Source of the DNA: Dermabacter vaginalis
GTDB taxonomy: Bacteria > Actinomycetota > Actinomycetes > Actinomycetales > Dermabacteraceae
Direction of reading: 5' to 3'
NCBI RefSeq assembly: GCF_001678905.1
Contig: NZ_CP012117.1
Span: 1,488,001 to 1,552,000 of the forward strand
DNA: 64,000 nt
Position 1 is the first letter of the stretch. Every line of letters starts with the position of its first letter. Shown one piece after another: positions 1 to 8,629 of the stretch. The notes below the pieces were generated by a model. That model was not told the DNA's origin. It did not search any database and worked only from the letters and a program-made list of their open reading frames with translations. The position numbers and the translations under genes were made by a program.

Positions 1-17
1 GAGGCAGCTGCCTGAGC

Positions 18-1247
18 ATGCACAGAACTCAGGCCTACACGCGCGCGGTGCTCGCTTCGGCGGCCTTCGTGCTCTACGGCGTTCTCGGCTCGCGGCTCGA
101 TGCGCTGCTCGTGGGATGCGTGCTTCTCGCGTGGATCGCGGTTGCACACGCCCTTCGCCCTCGCACCAACACTTCGGCAACGCTCGAGGCCGCGGAGGCC
201 AAAGTCAACGAGGGCGAGAGCGTCACCGCGACCGCCCGGGGTGCGCGCGGCATGCTTGTGACCGTGGGCGCGCGTATGAAGGGCGGGCTCGAATACTCGC
301 CGCGCTGGGCGGTCACAACCGATCTCGAAACCGCGCGCGTGAGCGCACAAGCGCGGGTGTGGGGAACGCACGAGTTTGGCCCGTTCACGGTGCAGGAAAC
401 GGATGCGCTCGGGGCATTCCGACGCCACCAGCGCCACGAAGCGCGCAAAATTTCCGCGGTTGCGGGCGCAACGGCGAAGCCGAGGACTCTGGCACTCACG
501 CATGTTCTCGGGGTGAGCGGTCCACACGCGTCTCGCACGAAGGGGGAAGGCACGGCGCTCGCCGACATTCGCCGCTACCGCCCGGGCGACCGTCTCAACA
601 AAATCAACTGGCGCGTGACGTCACGCCGCGGCATCCTCCACACGAACGAAACATTTTCCGAGCGGGACACCGACGTTCTCATCGTCGTCGACACGATGGC
701 TGACATCCGCCCGATCGGCGCCGAACCCGGCGACGGGCGCGCCTCGAGCCTTGATATGAGCGTGGAAGCGGCAACCGTTCTCGCGCGCCACTACCTCGCC
801 CTCGGGGACCGCGTGGGCATCCACGACGCGGGAGCGTTGATCGGGTCGATCCCCTTTGGCACGGGTGAGCGCCAGATGAGGCGCATCCTCGAAGCGCTCT
901 CGCGTCTCTCGCGCGAAGATGCCGTGTCCCCGCGCCTTCGTCGAGCTCCACGTCTCCGGTCGGGCACACTCACCATCGCGTGTACCCCCCTTCTCAGTGA
1001 GGAGTTCATTGAGCAGATCGGCCTCATGCGCGCGCATGGCGCCGACCTCACGATCATCGATACGCTCCCCGCCGAGCTCACCGACACCTCGCGACTCACG
1101 GGTACACCAATGCGGCGCATCGATGGCCTCGAGGATCCGCACCTGTGGGACGAAGCGTGGGTGATTCGCGGTTTTGAACGGCGCTTCGTGATCGCCGACC
1201 TTGAACGCCGCGGGATCCCAGTACTCACGCTCGAGGAGGCGCTGTGA
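18..1247 (+). CDS. DUF58 domain-containing membrane protein
   Basis: Two hydrophobic segments at about residues 10-28 and 30-47 anchor the protein. The long C-terminal part carries the DUF58 signature around residues 190-200 (DIRRYRPGDRLNKINWR), followed by a VWA-like segment (DVLIVVDTMAD). DUF58 proteins usually sit beside MoxR AAA ATPases and are thought to act in envelope complex assembly; their biochemistry is unknown. The length (409 aa) is normal for the family. ATG at 18 follows a TGA at 13-15 that may end an upstream gene outside the window, probably a MoxR (inference). It overlaps the next gene by GTGA. A second, shorter DUF58 paralogue lies at 8616-9509, so this genome has at least two such loci. 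Confidence 0.85.
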   Translation: MHRTQAYTRAVLASAAFVLYGVLGSRLDALLVGCVLLAWIAVAHALRPRTNTSATLEAAEAKVNEGESVTATARGARGMLVTVGARMKGGLEYSPRWAVTTDLETARVSAQARVWGTHEFGPFTVQETDALGAFRRHQRHEARKISAVAGATAKPRTLALTHVLGVSGPHASRTKGEGTALADIRRYRPGDRLNKINWRVTSRRGILHTNETFSERDTDVLIVVDTMADIRPIGAEPGDGRASSLDMSVEAATVLARHYLALGDRVGIHDAGALIGSIPFGTGERQMRRILEALSRLSREDAVSPRLRRAPRLRSGTLTIACTPLLSEEFIEQIGLMRAHGADLTIIDTLPAELTDTSRLTGTPMRRIDGLEDPHLWDEAWVIRGFERRFVIADLERRGIPVLTLEEAL

Positions 1248-1855
1248 TTCGTCACCTCACCGATCGCCTGCTCGACGCGATCGACCTTCTTCGCTCGGTC
1301 GCACCTGCCCAGTGGTGCGCGAGGCTTGGCGCGCTCGCGTGCCAGTTCGCCGCCGCGCTGCTCGTCGCGTGCGAAGCCACGAGTAACTTCGCTGCTCCAC
1401 TCACGATGGGGCTCATCCTCCCGTTCATCGCGCTTGCCGTGCTGAACCTGCTTCAGCTCGCCCAGCCCGGTTCGGAAGCGGGGCTTCTCACGTTTGCCGC
1501 GTGGCTTTTCGCGCTGTGGGCCTCACCGCCGCTCTCGATCGCCGCGTCGATCGGCCTCGCGGCTTCCTTGCTCGCGTCGCATTCCCTGTGGGCTATTGCT
1601 GCGCGTTCCCCCGCTCACGCGCACGCGAGCGGGCGTGCTGTCAGGCGGGTGCTCGGCACGCTCGCGCTCGTTTTCGGACTCGCGACCGCGCTCGTCGTAT
1701 TTGCCCTCGTTCCGCTCTTGTTCATGCCGCAAGGGGCAATTCCGAGCGTCATCATCCTCGTGGCGATTCTCGTGGTATTCGGGGCTCTCGCGTGGCTCCT
1801 TTTGCCCCACAAGGATGAGGAAGAGAGCCAATCCCCGGTGAGTGGAAAGCGCTAG
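1244..1855 (+). CDS. Small integral membrane protein of the DUF58 operon
   Basis: The 203-aa protein starts with GTG overlapping the stop of the DUF58 gene (GTGA), so it is translationally coupled. Hydrophobic stretches at about residues 25-45, 52-70, 83-115, 135-160 and 165-187 suggest four to six membrane segments, followed by a short charged tail. No family is recognised. In related MoxR-DUF58 operons this position is often held by a transglutaminase-domain membrane protein; no such soluble domain is present here. Its stop codon shares the palindrome CTAG with the stop of the convergent gene on the other strand. Confidence 0.7.
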   Translation: MIRHLTDRLLDAIDLLRSVAPAQWCARLGALACQFAAALLVACEATSNFAAPLTMGLILPFIALAVLNLLQLAQPGSEAGLLTFAAWLFALWASPPLSIAASIGLAASLLASHSLWAIAARSPAHAHASGRAVRRVLGTLALVFGLATALVVFALVPLLFMPQGAIPSVIILVAILVVFGALAWLLLPHKDEEESQSPVSGKR

Positions 1856-2940
1856 TCGCTCACACGCTCGGCGAACGCGGGGGCGGCGTGCATGATCTCG
1901 TCCATGTCACACGACCGCACGAAGGCCGAAGCGCCTTGTTCGCGCGCGGGGTCAGCGGCCCGGCGCCTTGTCACGGCGAAAGCGAAGCCCCGCGCCTCTT
2001 GGGGTGCATAGCCAAGCTCGTGCCACGCGGCGAGGACGTGCCTCATCGACGCCTCAACCGCACCCGCCGTCGTCAAAAAACGAAGCTCAACGCCCTTCTC
2101 ACGCGCCTCGGCGAGGGCCTCCCACGCTCCGCCAACGGCCGCGAGGTCCCGCGAGAGTGGGTCAACGGCAACGCTTCGCACGCCTGCGTCAAGCGCCGCA
2201 CGCACGATGCCCACGCGCGCGTCAACAGCGAGCGTGAGTTCTTCCGTGGCGATCCCGCGTTCAGCGGCTCCGGTCACGCACGCCGAGAAAAGGTCGGTGA
2301 GCGCCGCGCGGCCAATGGCGCGATGGAAACGATAACCGGAAGCCGTGCGCACACGGCCTTCGACAGCCCTGAGCGCGCCTCGCTCATCGAGCATGACGCG
2401 CGGCCGCGCGCCGGGTACCCGTTCGCGCAGCACAGATACCTCCGCGCCGATGCCCTCGGCAATGAGGGTGGGAAGTTCGCGCACGAGTCCCGCATCGGCG
2501 AGCGCGAGCTCGCCGGAGGCCATAAACACCGAAGAGGCGCACGAAACGGGCCCGAGTCGCACGAGGCTCAACGGGCCCTCATATTCGAAAAAAGCAAGAC
2601 GGGCCGCGTCGAGACGCGCAAAGGCCGCGTCGCGGTTAGCGCGCCATCGTGTGCCTTCGCCCGGACCGATCCGCCAACCATAGGGCGCGAGGTCTCCCGA
2701 AACTGGAAGCATCGCAAGGGACGCGGGGAGCACGTGATCGAACGGGCCCTCGCCACCGAGCGCGAGCGACGGCTCGGCCTCGATTCCTTCCTCGAGGCTC
2801 GAGCCGAGTAGGGAACGCATACGCTCAAAGCGCGCAAAGAGCGGCCCGGCGACGGATGTCGACGTGGCCTCGCTCAGAGCGAAGGTTCCGTCGGAAAAAA
2901 GCGTGAGGAGCGAAGAAGGCGCTCCCTCGTGCACTGTCAT
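1852..2940 (-). CDS. MetE-like (cobalamin-independent methionine synthase C-terminal fold) protein of unknown function
   Basis: This 362-aa protein is the last gene of the cysteine desulfurase-mnmA operon and overlaps mnmA by ATGA. Position and length match the actinobacterial protein annotated as 'methionine synthase, vitamin-B12 independent' beside mnmA (Rv3015c type). It is only half the length of real MetE. The His-Cys zinc-binding motif expected in the C-terminal barrel is not visible: the equivalent segment reads LAVDARVGIVRAALDAGVRS. I therefore doubt it makes methionine. A sulfur-metabolism or tRNA-thiolation role is suggested only by its neighbours. Confidence 0.6.
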   Translation of the reverse strand: MTVHEGAPSSLLTLFSDGTFALSEATSTSVAGPLFARFERMRSLLGSSLEEGIEAEPSLALGGEGPFDHVLPASLAMLPVSGDLAPYGWRIGPGEGTRWRANRDAAFARLDAARLAFFEYEGPLSLVRLGPVSCASSVFMASGELALADAGLVRELPTLIAEGIGAEVSVLRERVPGARPRVMLDERGALRAVEGRVRTASGYRFHRAIGRAALTDLFSACVTGAAERGIATEELTLAVDARVGIVRAALDAGVRSVAVDPLSRDLAAVGGAWEALAEAREKGVELRFLTTAGAVEASMRHVLAAWHELGYAPQEARGFAFAVTRRRAADPAREQGASAFVRSCDMDEIMHAAPAFAERVSD

Positions 2941-4040
2941 GCGCGTGAGTCGAGAGTTGCCGAGGCGAGCACGCGATCGCCCGAATAGAGCACGAGAGTC
3001 TGCCCGGGGGCGACACCTCGAATCGGCCTCGAAAGCTCGACCGTGAGACCCGCGATTGCGCTCGCGCTGTCGTCGCCAGGCTCAACATCCGTGATCACGC
3101 CCGGGATCGCCTCCCCGTGCGCGCGAATCTGCGCCTCGACCTCGCGCCCGGAGTCGAGATCTTCGAACGGCACGACCTCGCTCGCCATGAGCGTGCGCGT
3201 TGAGAGCAGTTCCGCCGCCCCCACGATCACCTGGCGCGTGTCGGGCTTCACGTCGAGAACGTAGCGCGGCTTGCCATCGGGGGCCGGGCGGCCCAAGTTG
3301 AGGCCCTTGCGCTGGCCCACGGTGTAGCCATACGTGCCCGAATGCTCGCCAAGCACGCGGCCATCCACATCCACGATCTCGCCTGGCTGCGCACCGAGCT
3401 CGCGCTCGAGAAAACCGCGCGTGTCGCCATCGGGGATGAAGCAAATGTCGTAGCTATCGGGCTTGTGGCCCACGCCGAGCCCACGACGGTCCGCTTCGGC
3501 GCGCACCTCGGCCTTGTCGGCGAAGTCGCCGAGCGGGAAAACCGAGCGCGCGAGACCCTCGGGCCCCATGACGGCAAGAACGTAGCTCTGATCCTTGTGC
3601 ATGTTGGCGCTCCGGTGGAGCGAGCGCGCCCCACCGGGCCCCTCGTTTCGCACCGAGGCATAATGCCCCGTGCACACCGCATCAAAGCCGAGAAGACGAG
3701 CACGGTCCATGAGGGCCGCGAATTTGATGCGTTCGTTGCAGCGCACGCACGGATTCGGGGTGCGGCCGCGCGAATACTCCGAAAGGAAATCCTCCACCAC
3801 GAGGTCGTGGAAGTCGTTCGAAAGATCCCACACGTAATACGGAATCCCAATGTGGTCGGCCGCGCGGCGGGCATCAGAGGCATCTTCGACCGTGCAGCAA
3901 CCGCGCGAGCCGTTGCGGGTCTGTTCGCGGTTTTTTGAGAGCGCCATGTGGACGCCTACGACGTCATGCCCCTGCTCAACGGCAAGCGCCGCGGCTACGG
4001 CCGAATCGACGCCGCCACTCATCGCGGCAAGAACCTTCAC
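2937..4040 (-). CDS. mnmA: tRNA-specific 2-thiouridylase MnmA
   Basis: MnmA catalyses ATP-dependent 2-thiolation of the wobble uridine U34 in tRNA-Lys, tRNA-Glu and tRNA-Gln. The PP-loop ATP-binding motif SGGVDS is at residues 8-13. The two catalytic cysteines are at about C101 (NPCVRCNERIKF) and C200 (SYDICFIPDG). The tRNA-binding GHYAS region and a C-terminal beta-barrel end are present. The length of 367 aa is normal. It follows the cysteine desulfurase that would supply its sulfur, separated by 84 nt, and overlaps the MetE-like gene by 4 nt. Confidence 0.96.
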   Translation of the reverse strand: MKVLAAMSGGVDSAVAAALAVEQGHDVVGVHMALSKNREQTRNGSRGCCTVEDASDARRAADHIGIPYYVWDLSNDFHDLVVEDFLSEYSRGRTPNPCVRCNERIKFAALMDRARLLGFDAVCTGHYASVRNEGPGGARSLHRSANMHKDQSYVLAVMGPEGLARSVFPLGDFADKAEVRAEADRRGLGVGHKPDSYDICFIPDGDTRGFLERELGAQPGEIVDVDGRVLGEHSGTYGYTVGQRKGLNLGRPAPDGKPRYVLDVKPDTRQVIVGAAELLSTRTLMASEVVPFEDLDSGREVEAQIRAHGEAIPGVITDVEPGDDSASAIAGLTVELSRPIRGVAPGQTLVLYSGDRVLASATLDSRA

Positions 4041-4124
4041 CTCGCACCTTTCGCTCGAAAATCTCGAAAACGCCCTCCACTGTACAAAGCCCAGGCCACG
4101 CGCACACGGGATGCGCGGGGCATC

Positions 4125-5270
4125 TCACGAAAATTTTCCACCATTCGAGGCAACCGCGCGTGCCTTCTCAAGAACGCCCGGAAGAACCCTTACGAGCGCC
4201 TCCACATCCGCCTTCGTGCTCGTCCAGCCGAGTGAGAATCGGATCGCGCCGCGCATGAGGCGAGAGGAATACCCCATCGCGGTGAGCACGTGGGAGGCCT
4301 GTGTGACGCCCGCGTGGCACGCGGAACCCGCAGAACAATCAATGCCCTCCTGGTCGAGGAGAAACAGGATCGCATCCTGATCCGCACCCTCAAAGCACAC
4401 GTGGATCACGTGCGGGGATCGCGGCGCATTTTCGGCCGTGAAGTGGGCCCGCGGGTCCATCTCGCGGATGCTCTCCCGCAAGAGCTCGGCGAGCTCATCG
4501 CGCTCAGTGCCACGAGCCTTCCGTTCCTCGGCGCTCTCGCGCAGGGCCACCGCCAGCGCGGCGGCGTGGGGCGCGTCGAGAGTGCCTGAACGGATCCCGC
4601 GCTGCTGGCCACCGCCCGTGCCGAACGCGGAAAGCTTCACGGAGGGGTCTGCAACGAGAAGGCCCGCACCCACGGGCGCGCCGATCTTGTGGCCCGTGAT
4701 GGAACATAGCGGGATCTTCGAGAAATCCGGCGGTGCCATGTGCGCCATGGCCTGCACGGCATCGGTATGCACCACTGTTCCGTAACGCGAAGCAATCTCG
4801 GCGAGAGCCTCGAGATCCTGAATTACGCCCGTCTCGTTGTTCACGAGGGCAGCGCTCACAAGGGCTGCGGCTTCACGACCCTCGACGGCCGCAAGAAGTT
4901 TTTCGGTCGCGGCAAGATCAAGGCGACCGTCGGAATCCACCGGCGCAAGCTCCCCACCGAGCGCACGCACGGTGTCCACGACCGCGGGGTGATCCGTCGA
5001 AAGCCCCACGACGCGTCCGCCGATCCCACGCAGAGCAAGGTTATCGGCCTCCGTGCCGCCCGAGGTCATGATGATCCAACTGCGCGGAACATCGAGCACA
5101 TCCGCGATCTCCGCCACGGCGTCGTCAAAAATCCCTCGTATGCGGCGGCCCGACGCGTGCTGACTCGAAGGGTTGCCGAGCGTGCGGGCAGCCTCCGTGT
5201 ATGCCTCGAGTGCGCTCGGGCGGATCGCCGTTGTTGCGGCGTGATCGAGATACACGCGGCTTTCTACCAT
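4125..5270 (-). CDS. Cysteine desulfurase (IscS/NifS family)
   Basis: This PLP enzyme takes sulfur from L-cysteine to form an enzyme persulfide for transfer to acceptors such as MnmA. The PLP lysine is K195 in SITGHKIGAP, the substrate motif TSGGTEADN is at about 69-77, and the persulfide cysteine is at about C318 (GSACHAG). Length is 381 aa, typical of group I IscS. It overlaps the end of the TPR gene by 7 nt and lies directly before mnmA, so its most likely client is tRNA thiolation; Fe-S assembly genes are not present here. Confidence 0.94.
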   Translation of the reverse strand: MVESRVYLDHAATTAIRPSALEAYTEAARTLGNPSSQHASGRRIRGIFDDAVAEIADVLDVPRSWIIMTSGGTEADNLALRGIGGRVVGLSTDHPAVVDTVRALGGELAPVDSDGRLDLAATEKLLAAVEGREAAALVSAALVNNETGVIQDLEALAEIASRYGTVVHTDAVQAMAHMAPPDFSKIPLCSITGHKIGAPVGAGLLVADPSVKLSAFGTGGGQQRGIRSGTLDAPHAAALAVALRESAEERKARGTERDELAELLRESIREMDPRAHFTAENAPRSPHVIHVCFEGADQDAILFLLDQEGIDCSAGSACHAGVTQASHVLTAMGYSSRLMRGAIRFSLGWTSTKADVEALVRVLPGVLEKARAVASNGGKFS

Positions 5271-6148
5271 GGCTTCGTTACTCCCTCGTCGTCGCCCTTG
5301 CCGCCGTCGTCGCCCTCACCATTCGAGGGATCGTCGCCGCCGTTTTGTTTCTTGAGCTGTTCTTGCTTCTTCTGTTCTTCGGGGTCAGGCGTGGGGCTCT
5401 GGCCGTCCTTGCCATCACCGTCAGGGTCGGTCTTCTTGGGGTCGTTTTCGGGGTTCTCCTCGTCGTTCTCCCCTTTGTCGCTCGGCCCCTCGCGCTCTTC
5501 CTTGCCGGCCTCGCGGTCGGCCTCTTTGCGTTCTTCTTCGATCTGCTCGCCCGATTTGCCGGTCGAGCTCTTGTCCTCATTTGAATCGGAGGCACTACCG
5601 CCGTTTTGACACGGCGCAAGAACCTCTTCTGCCGAATACAGAAGATCCCCGCGCTCGCCTGGGTCCTTCACACCCCGTGCCTCGCCCGCCATCGCCACCG
5701 CGAGGTTATTTCGGATCTTGCACTCGGCATGCGGCGGTTTGTTGAGGTCCATCCCCGTCGTCCACTCGCTCAAGGCCTTTTCAAGCTCTCCTCGCGCCTC
5801 AGAAAACTTGTTCTCACGGAGGTATGCGGTGCCTTTGGTGAGGTGCGGGAGGTAGGGCTCGAAGAGATTGACCTTCTCGACTGGGCCTAGACGGTCCCTC
5901 GCGTCCTCGTAGTGTTCATTCGAATATGCCCCAAGCGCCCAGGCCTGGGTCAGCGGCATCGAAACGAAGCGCACGATACCCGCGGTGAGCACGAGCACGG
6001 GGATCGCGATCAGGAGCGCGCCGATGATCCGCAATGAGCGAAATCGTGAACGGTCAATCCCGAAGTTTCGGCCCTGACGGGCCGAACGGCGAAGGCCTAA
6101 GCGCTCTCGCCACGTGAGCTTTGGAGCATCGTGCCTGTTCTTCACCAT
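5264..6148 (-). CDS. Membrane-anchored TPR-like protein with acidic C-terminal tail
   Basis: The 294-aa protein has a basic N-terminus, one membrane segment at about residues 40-62, then a helical segment (about 70-165) with the spacing of tetratricopeptide repeats (YEDARDRLGP, FSEARGELEKALSEW). The last third is low-complexity and strongly charged (E/D/K/G/N-rich). It ends the MoxR-DUF58-VWA block, starting 2 nt after the VWA stop, which is the position of the TPR protein (BatC/BatE type) in Bat-like operons. The tail has no fold I can name and is likely disordered. Confidence 0.72.
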   Translation of the reverse strand: MVKNRHDAPKLTWRERLGLRRSARQGRNFGIDRSRFRSLRIIGALLIAIPVLVLTAGIVRFVSMPLTQAWALGAYSNEHYEDARDRLGPVEKVNLFEPYLPHLTKGTAYLRENKFSEARGELEKALSEWTTGMDLNKPPHAECKIRNNLAVAMAGEARGVKDPGERGDLLYSAEEVLAPCQNGGSASDSNEDKSSTGKSGEQIEEERKEADREAGKEEREGPSDKGENDEENPENDPKKTDPDGDGKDGQSPTPDPEEQKKQEQLKKQNGGDDPSNGEGDDGGKGDDEGVTKPW

Positions 6149-6150
6149 GG

Positions 6151-7155
6151 CTATCTCCTTCCGGCACGAGCCACATCTGCGCGACTCAGGGTCTTGGGCA
6201 GGCGGAGAGTCAGCTCTGCGAGCTCCCAGATCGCCAACAGCGTAAAGGCGATCGAGGCGATCCAGTACCAGTCTTCAAAACTCGGAACGGCCTGCTCCTC
6301 GGTCGTGTCAATGAGCGTGAGGTTGAGGTTCTTCCACGTGCCTTCAAGGCCGTCGTTTCCGCCCGTGCGGTGAAGGTAGCTCACGCCCATCTGCTGCGCG
6401 ATAAATTTGAGGTTCTTTTCGTCTATTTTCGAAAGGCCGCGGCCACCCGAGGGGTCCTTGATGTATTCGCCGTCGTTCTCGCCGCCAACGGCCTTCATAG
6501 GCCCGCCTTTGGGGGTACCGTACCCCAGGACCGCCCCGCCATCGAGCTTCCCACCGAGCGCCCCGAACGGTTCGGATTCTTTGTTGTCGGTGTTTTCGCC
6601 GTCGCTCAAGAAGTACACGAGCAGGCGCGAGTGAGGATCGTCTTTTCGCGTTTGGTCCACGAGTTTCTGCAACGCTCCGCGCGGGCGGTCCACGTTGGAG
6701 CCTCGCGAATAGGCCGTCAATTCGGTACGTGCCGTGTCGATCCACGCCTTGACAGCACCGGCATCGGTCGTGAGTGGAAGTTGCGCGGAGGCACTCGAAT
6801 CGAACGTGATAATCGAGAATCGCGCGCCCTCCATGCCGTCCATAATTCGCCTCATGTCGGCTTTAGCCCCGTCGAGGCGCGGCTTCGAGCCATCGAAATC
6901 CTCGGCACTCATCGAGCCCGTGAGGTCCACGACGAAGATGACGTTGGCGTTGAGGCGCTGCGTACTGAGCGCTTCATCGCCAGTCACGGGGCGCAGGGCC
7001 ACGACGGCGAGTGCGAGCACCATGAGAAGACGTCGCAGCCAATCGAGGCGCGAACCCTTGCGAACGCCGAGAAGAACGGCGCATGCGCTCACGCTCGGCA
7101 CGAAGATGAGTACGATCGCCCACCACGGCATGATCGGGTGGATTCCCAGGTTCAT
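6151..7155 (-). CDS. VWA domain membrane protein (BatA/BatB-like)
   Basis: I place the start at the ATG at 7155, which has GGAGG six bases upstream and overlaps the preceding stop by ATGA; a longer reading would run into the upstream gene. The 334-aa product has membrane segments at about 10-30, 40-56 and near 296-316. A von Willebrand A domain sits between them, with a MIDAS of the form DLTGSMS (D77; Thr replaces the second usual Ser) and a later LSDGEN loop. Such proteins bind a divalent metal and protein partners. It is tandem with a second VWA gene. Confidence 0.88.
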   Translation of the reverse strand: MNLGIHPIMPWWAIVLIFVPSVSACAVLLGVRKGSRLDWLRRLLMVLALAVVALRPVTGDEALSTQRLNANVIFVVDLTGSMSAEDFDGSKPRLDGAKADMRRIMDGMEGARFSIITFDSSASAQLPLTTDAGAVKAWIDTARTELTAYSRGSNVDRPRGALQKLVDQTRKDDPHSRLLVYFLSDGENTDNKESEPFGALGGKLDGGAVLGYGTPKGGPMKAVGGENDGEYIKDPSGGRGLSKIDEKNLKFIAQQMGVSYLHRTGGNDGLEGTWKNLNLTLIDTTEEQAVPSFEDWYWIASIAFTLLAIWELAELTLRLPKTLSRADVARAGRR

Positions 7156-8174
7156 CGCTGCCTCCATCCCACGACGATCATGGCGAGCAGCCCGATAAGA
7201 GAAATCGTGAAGAACAGTGCCGGGTGGTCGGTGCGGATCACACGCGGAATCGCGCCCATGTCGGCAGCTTGCGCCTTTTGAATCTCGGCGATGATCGAAG
7301 GGATCGCTCCCGGATCGCCCGAGGCCCAAAATTTTCCGCCCGAACGCTCGGTCTCGCTCTGTAGCTCTTGCGCGCAGTTACCCGTGCATGAGGTCGCTCC
7401 TGGGTAGAACGTCCACATCGTGATGTCCCTGTTGATAAGGGTGTCGACCGCAGCGGGAGTTTCGTAGATGCCCGTGCCTCCCGGTTCATTGTCGGTCGCG
7501 ACCACCACGAAGCGAGAGCGCTCCTCTTCCGCGTGATCGAAGAGCTGCCCGCATGAGGCCAGACCATTGCCGATAAGCGAGGGCGGCAATGTTTCATCGT
7601 AGGTACCGCCCATAAAGTCCCAAAACTTCTCGATGTCTTCTTCGCTGTATTGCGCCGTACCCATGCGGTGGGCAACGGGATTGTATTTGAGCGCGTCGAT
7701 CCCTCGCTTAAGCTCGCGGCGGATCAAGCCGTAGTCATTTGTGAGCGGGAAAACTGTCCGTGAGGTCGAGTTGAACACCGACAGGCCCACGCGCTCCCCC
7801 TTAAAGCCCTCCACGAGCTTGAGGTAACTCTCGAGGATTTCGCGGTCATAGGGCAGCATCGAGCCGGAAACATCGAGACACAGCACGATGTCGCGGTTCT
7901 TGAACGAGGGAGTTTCCACGCGCTCACTCGCGAGGCGTCCCGAAAGGAGCGCCCCCGTGAGCACGAGTGTGCCCGCGAGTGCCACGCTCACGAGGCGGAG
8001 AACGCGCGAGGCGCGCTGGGCTCGGCGCACGCTTGGGAGTTGGTCGAGGTAGCTCGTGTTTCCCACGAAAAGCGCGCGATGTCGCACTACGCGTCGGTTG
8101 AGGTACGCGAGGGCCCAAGCGATGAGGCCCGCGATGAGAAGCAGGCAGGTCAGCCACCAGAAACTCATGACCAT
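7152..8174 (-). CDS. VWA domain membrane protein (BatA/BatB-like)
   Basis: 340 aa with an N-terminal membrane helix (about 5-24), a second (about 60-80), a VWA domain with a canonical MIDAS DVSGSM at D101, and a C-terminal helix (about 315-335). It overlaps the upstream 154-aa gene by 10 nt and the downstream VWA gene by 4 nt. A CTGNCAQ segment at about 260-270 contains two cysteines that could form a disulfide outside the membrane. Paired VWA proteins next to MoxR and DUF58 are the hallmark of Bat-like operons. Confidence 0.88.
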   Translation of the reverse strand: MVMSFWWLTCLLLIAGLIAWALAYLNRRVVRHRALFVGNTSYLDQLPSVRRAQRASRVLRLVSVALAGTLVLTGALLSGRLASERVETPSFKNRDIVLCLDVSGSMLPYDREILESYLKLVEGFKGERVGLSVFNSTSRTVFPLTNDYGLIRRELKRGIDALKYNPVAHRMGTAQYSEEDIEKFWDFMGGTYDETLPPSLIGNGLASCGQLFDHAEEERSRFVVVATDNEPGGTGIYETPAAVDTLINRDITMWTFYPGATSCTGNCAQELQSETERSGGKFWASGDPGAIPSIIAEIQKAQAADMGAIPRVIRTDHPALFFTISLIGLLAMIVVGWRQR

Positions 8175-8629
8175 GCGCGCACCACCGCTCTCGCTGCGTG
8201 AAGGCTTTCAGAAAGGCGCGTGCGGCTTTCACGCGCATATCCGGCTTCGTGCGTGCGGGTGAGGAGAGTTCCGACGGTTGCCGTGCGGGGATCGAGCACG
8301 ACTCTCTCGAGGGGTTCTTGGCGAATATCGAGCCCCTCGCTGCGGAGCACAAAAACGCGCAGAACTGCTTCGAGTTCGCGGTGGCCATCACGGGCGCTCA
8401 TGGTGCCTGCCTCGACTTTCTCGCCGATGGCATTGATCGCGCGGAGGAACTCGGCCTTGAGGGCATCGGTCGCGCCGGGACGCTTTGCGTAGGCGCGACG
8501 TTCCACGAGCCATCTCGTGAGCCGAAGCAGCGTAAGGATGAGCGCGATGATCATGAGCGCGCACAGCACGGCGAGAATGAGCCACGCGATCGAATACTGG
8601 GGTGGGTCAATAATCTCAAGGCCGTCCAT
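8165..8629 (-). CDS. Small single-span membrane protein of the MoxR/VWA operon (DUF4381-like)
   Basis: 154 aa with one strong membrane helix at about residues 12-38, followed by a soluble helical domain containing a conserved-looking LKAEFLRAINAIGEKVEAG segment. It overlaps the DUF58 gene by 14 nt and the VWA gene by 10 nt. Its size and its place between DUF58 and the VWA pair match the DUF4381-type component of MoxR operons, but the sequence alone does not prove that family. Confidence 0.6.
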   Translation of the reverse strand: MDGLEIIDPPQYSIAWLILAVLCALMIIALILTLLRLTRWLVERRAYAKRPGATDALKAEFLRAINAIGEKVEAGTMSARDGHRELEAVLRVFVLRSEGLDIRQEPLERVVLDPRTATVGTLLTRTHEAGYARESRTRLSESLHAARAVVRAWS

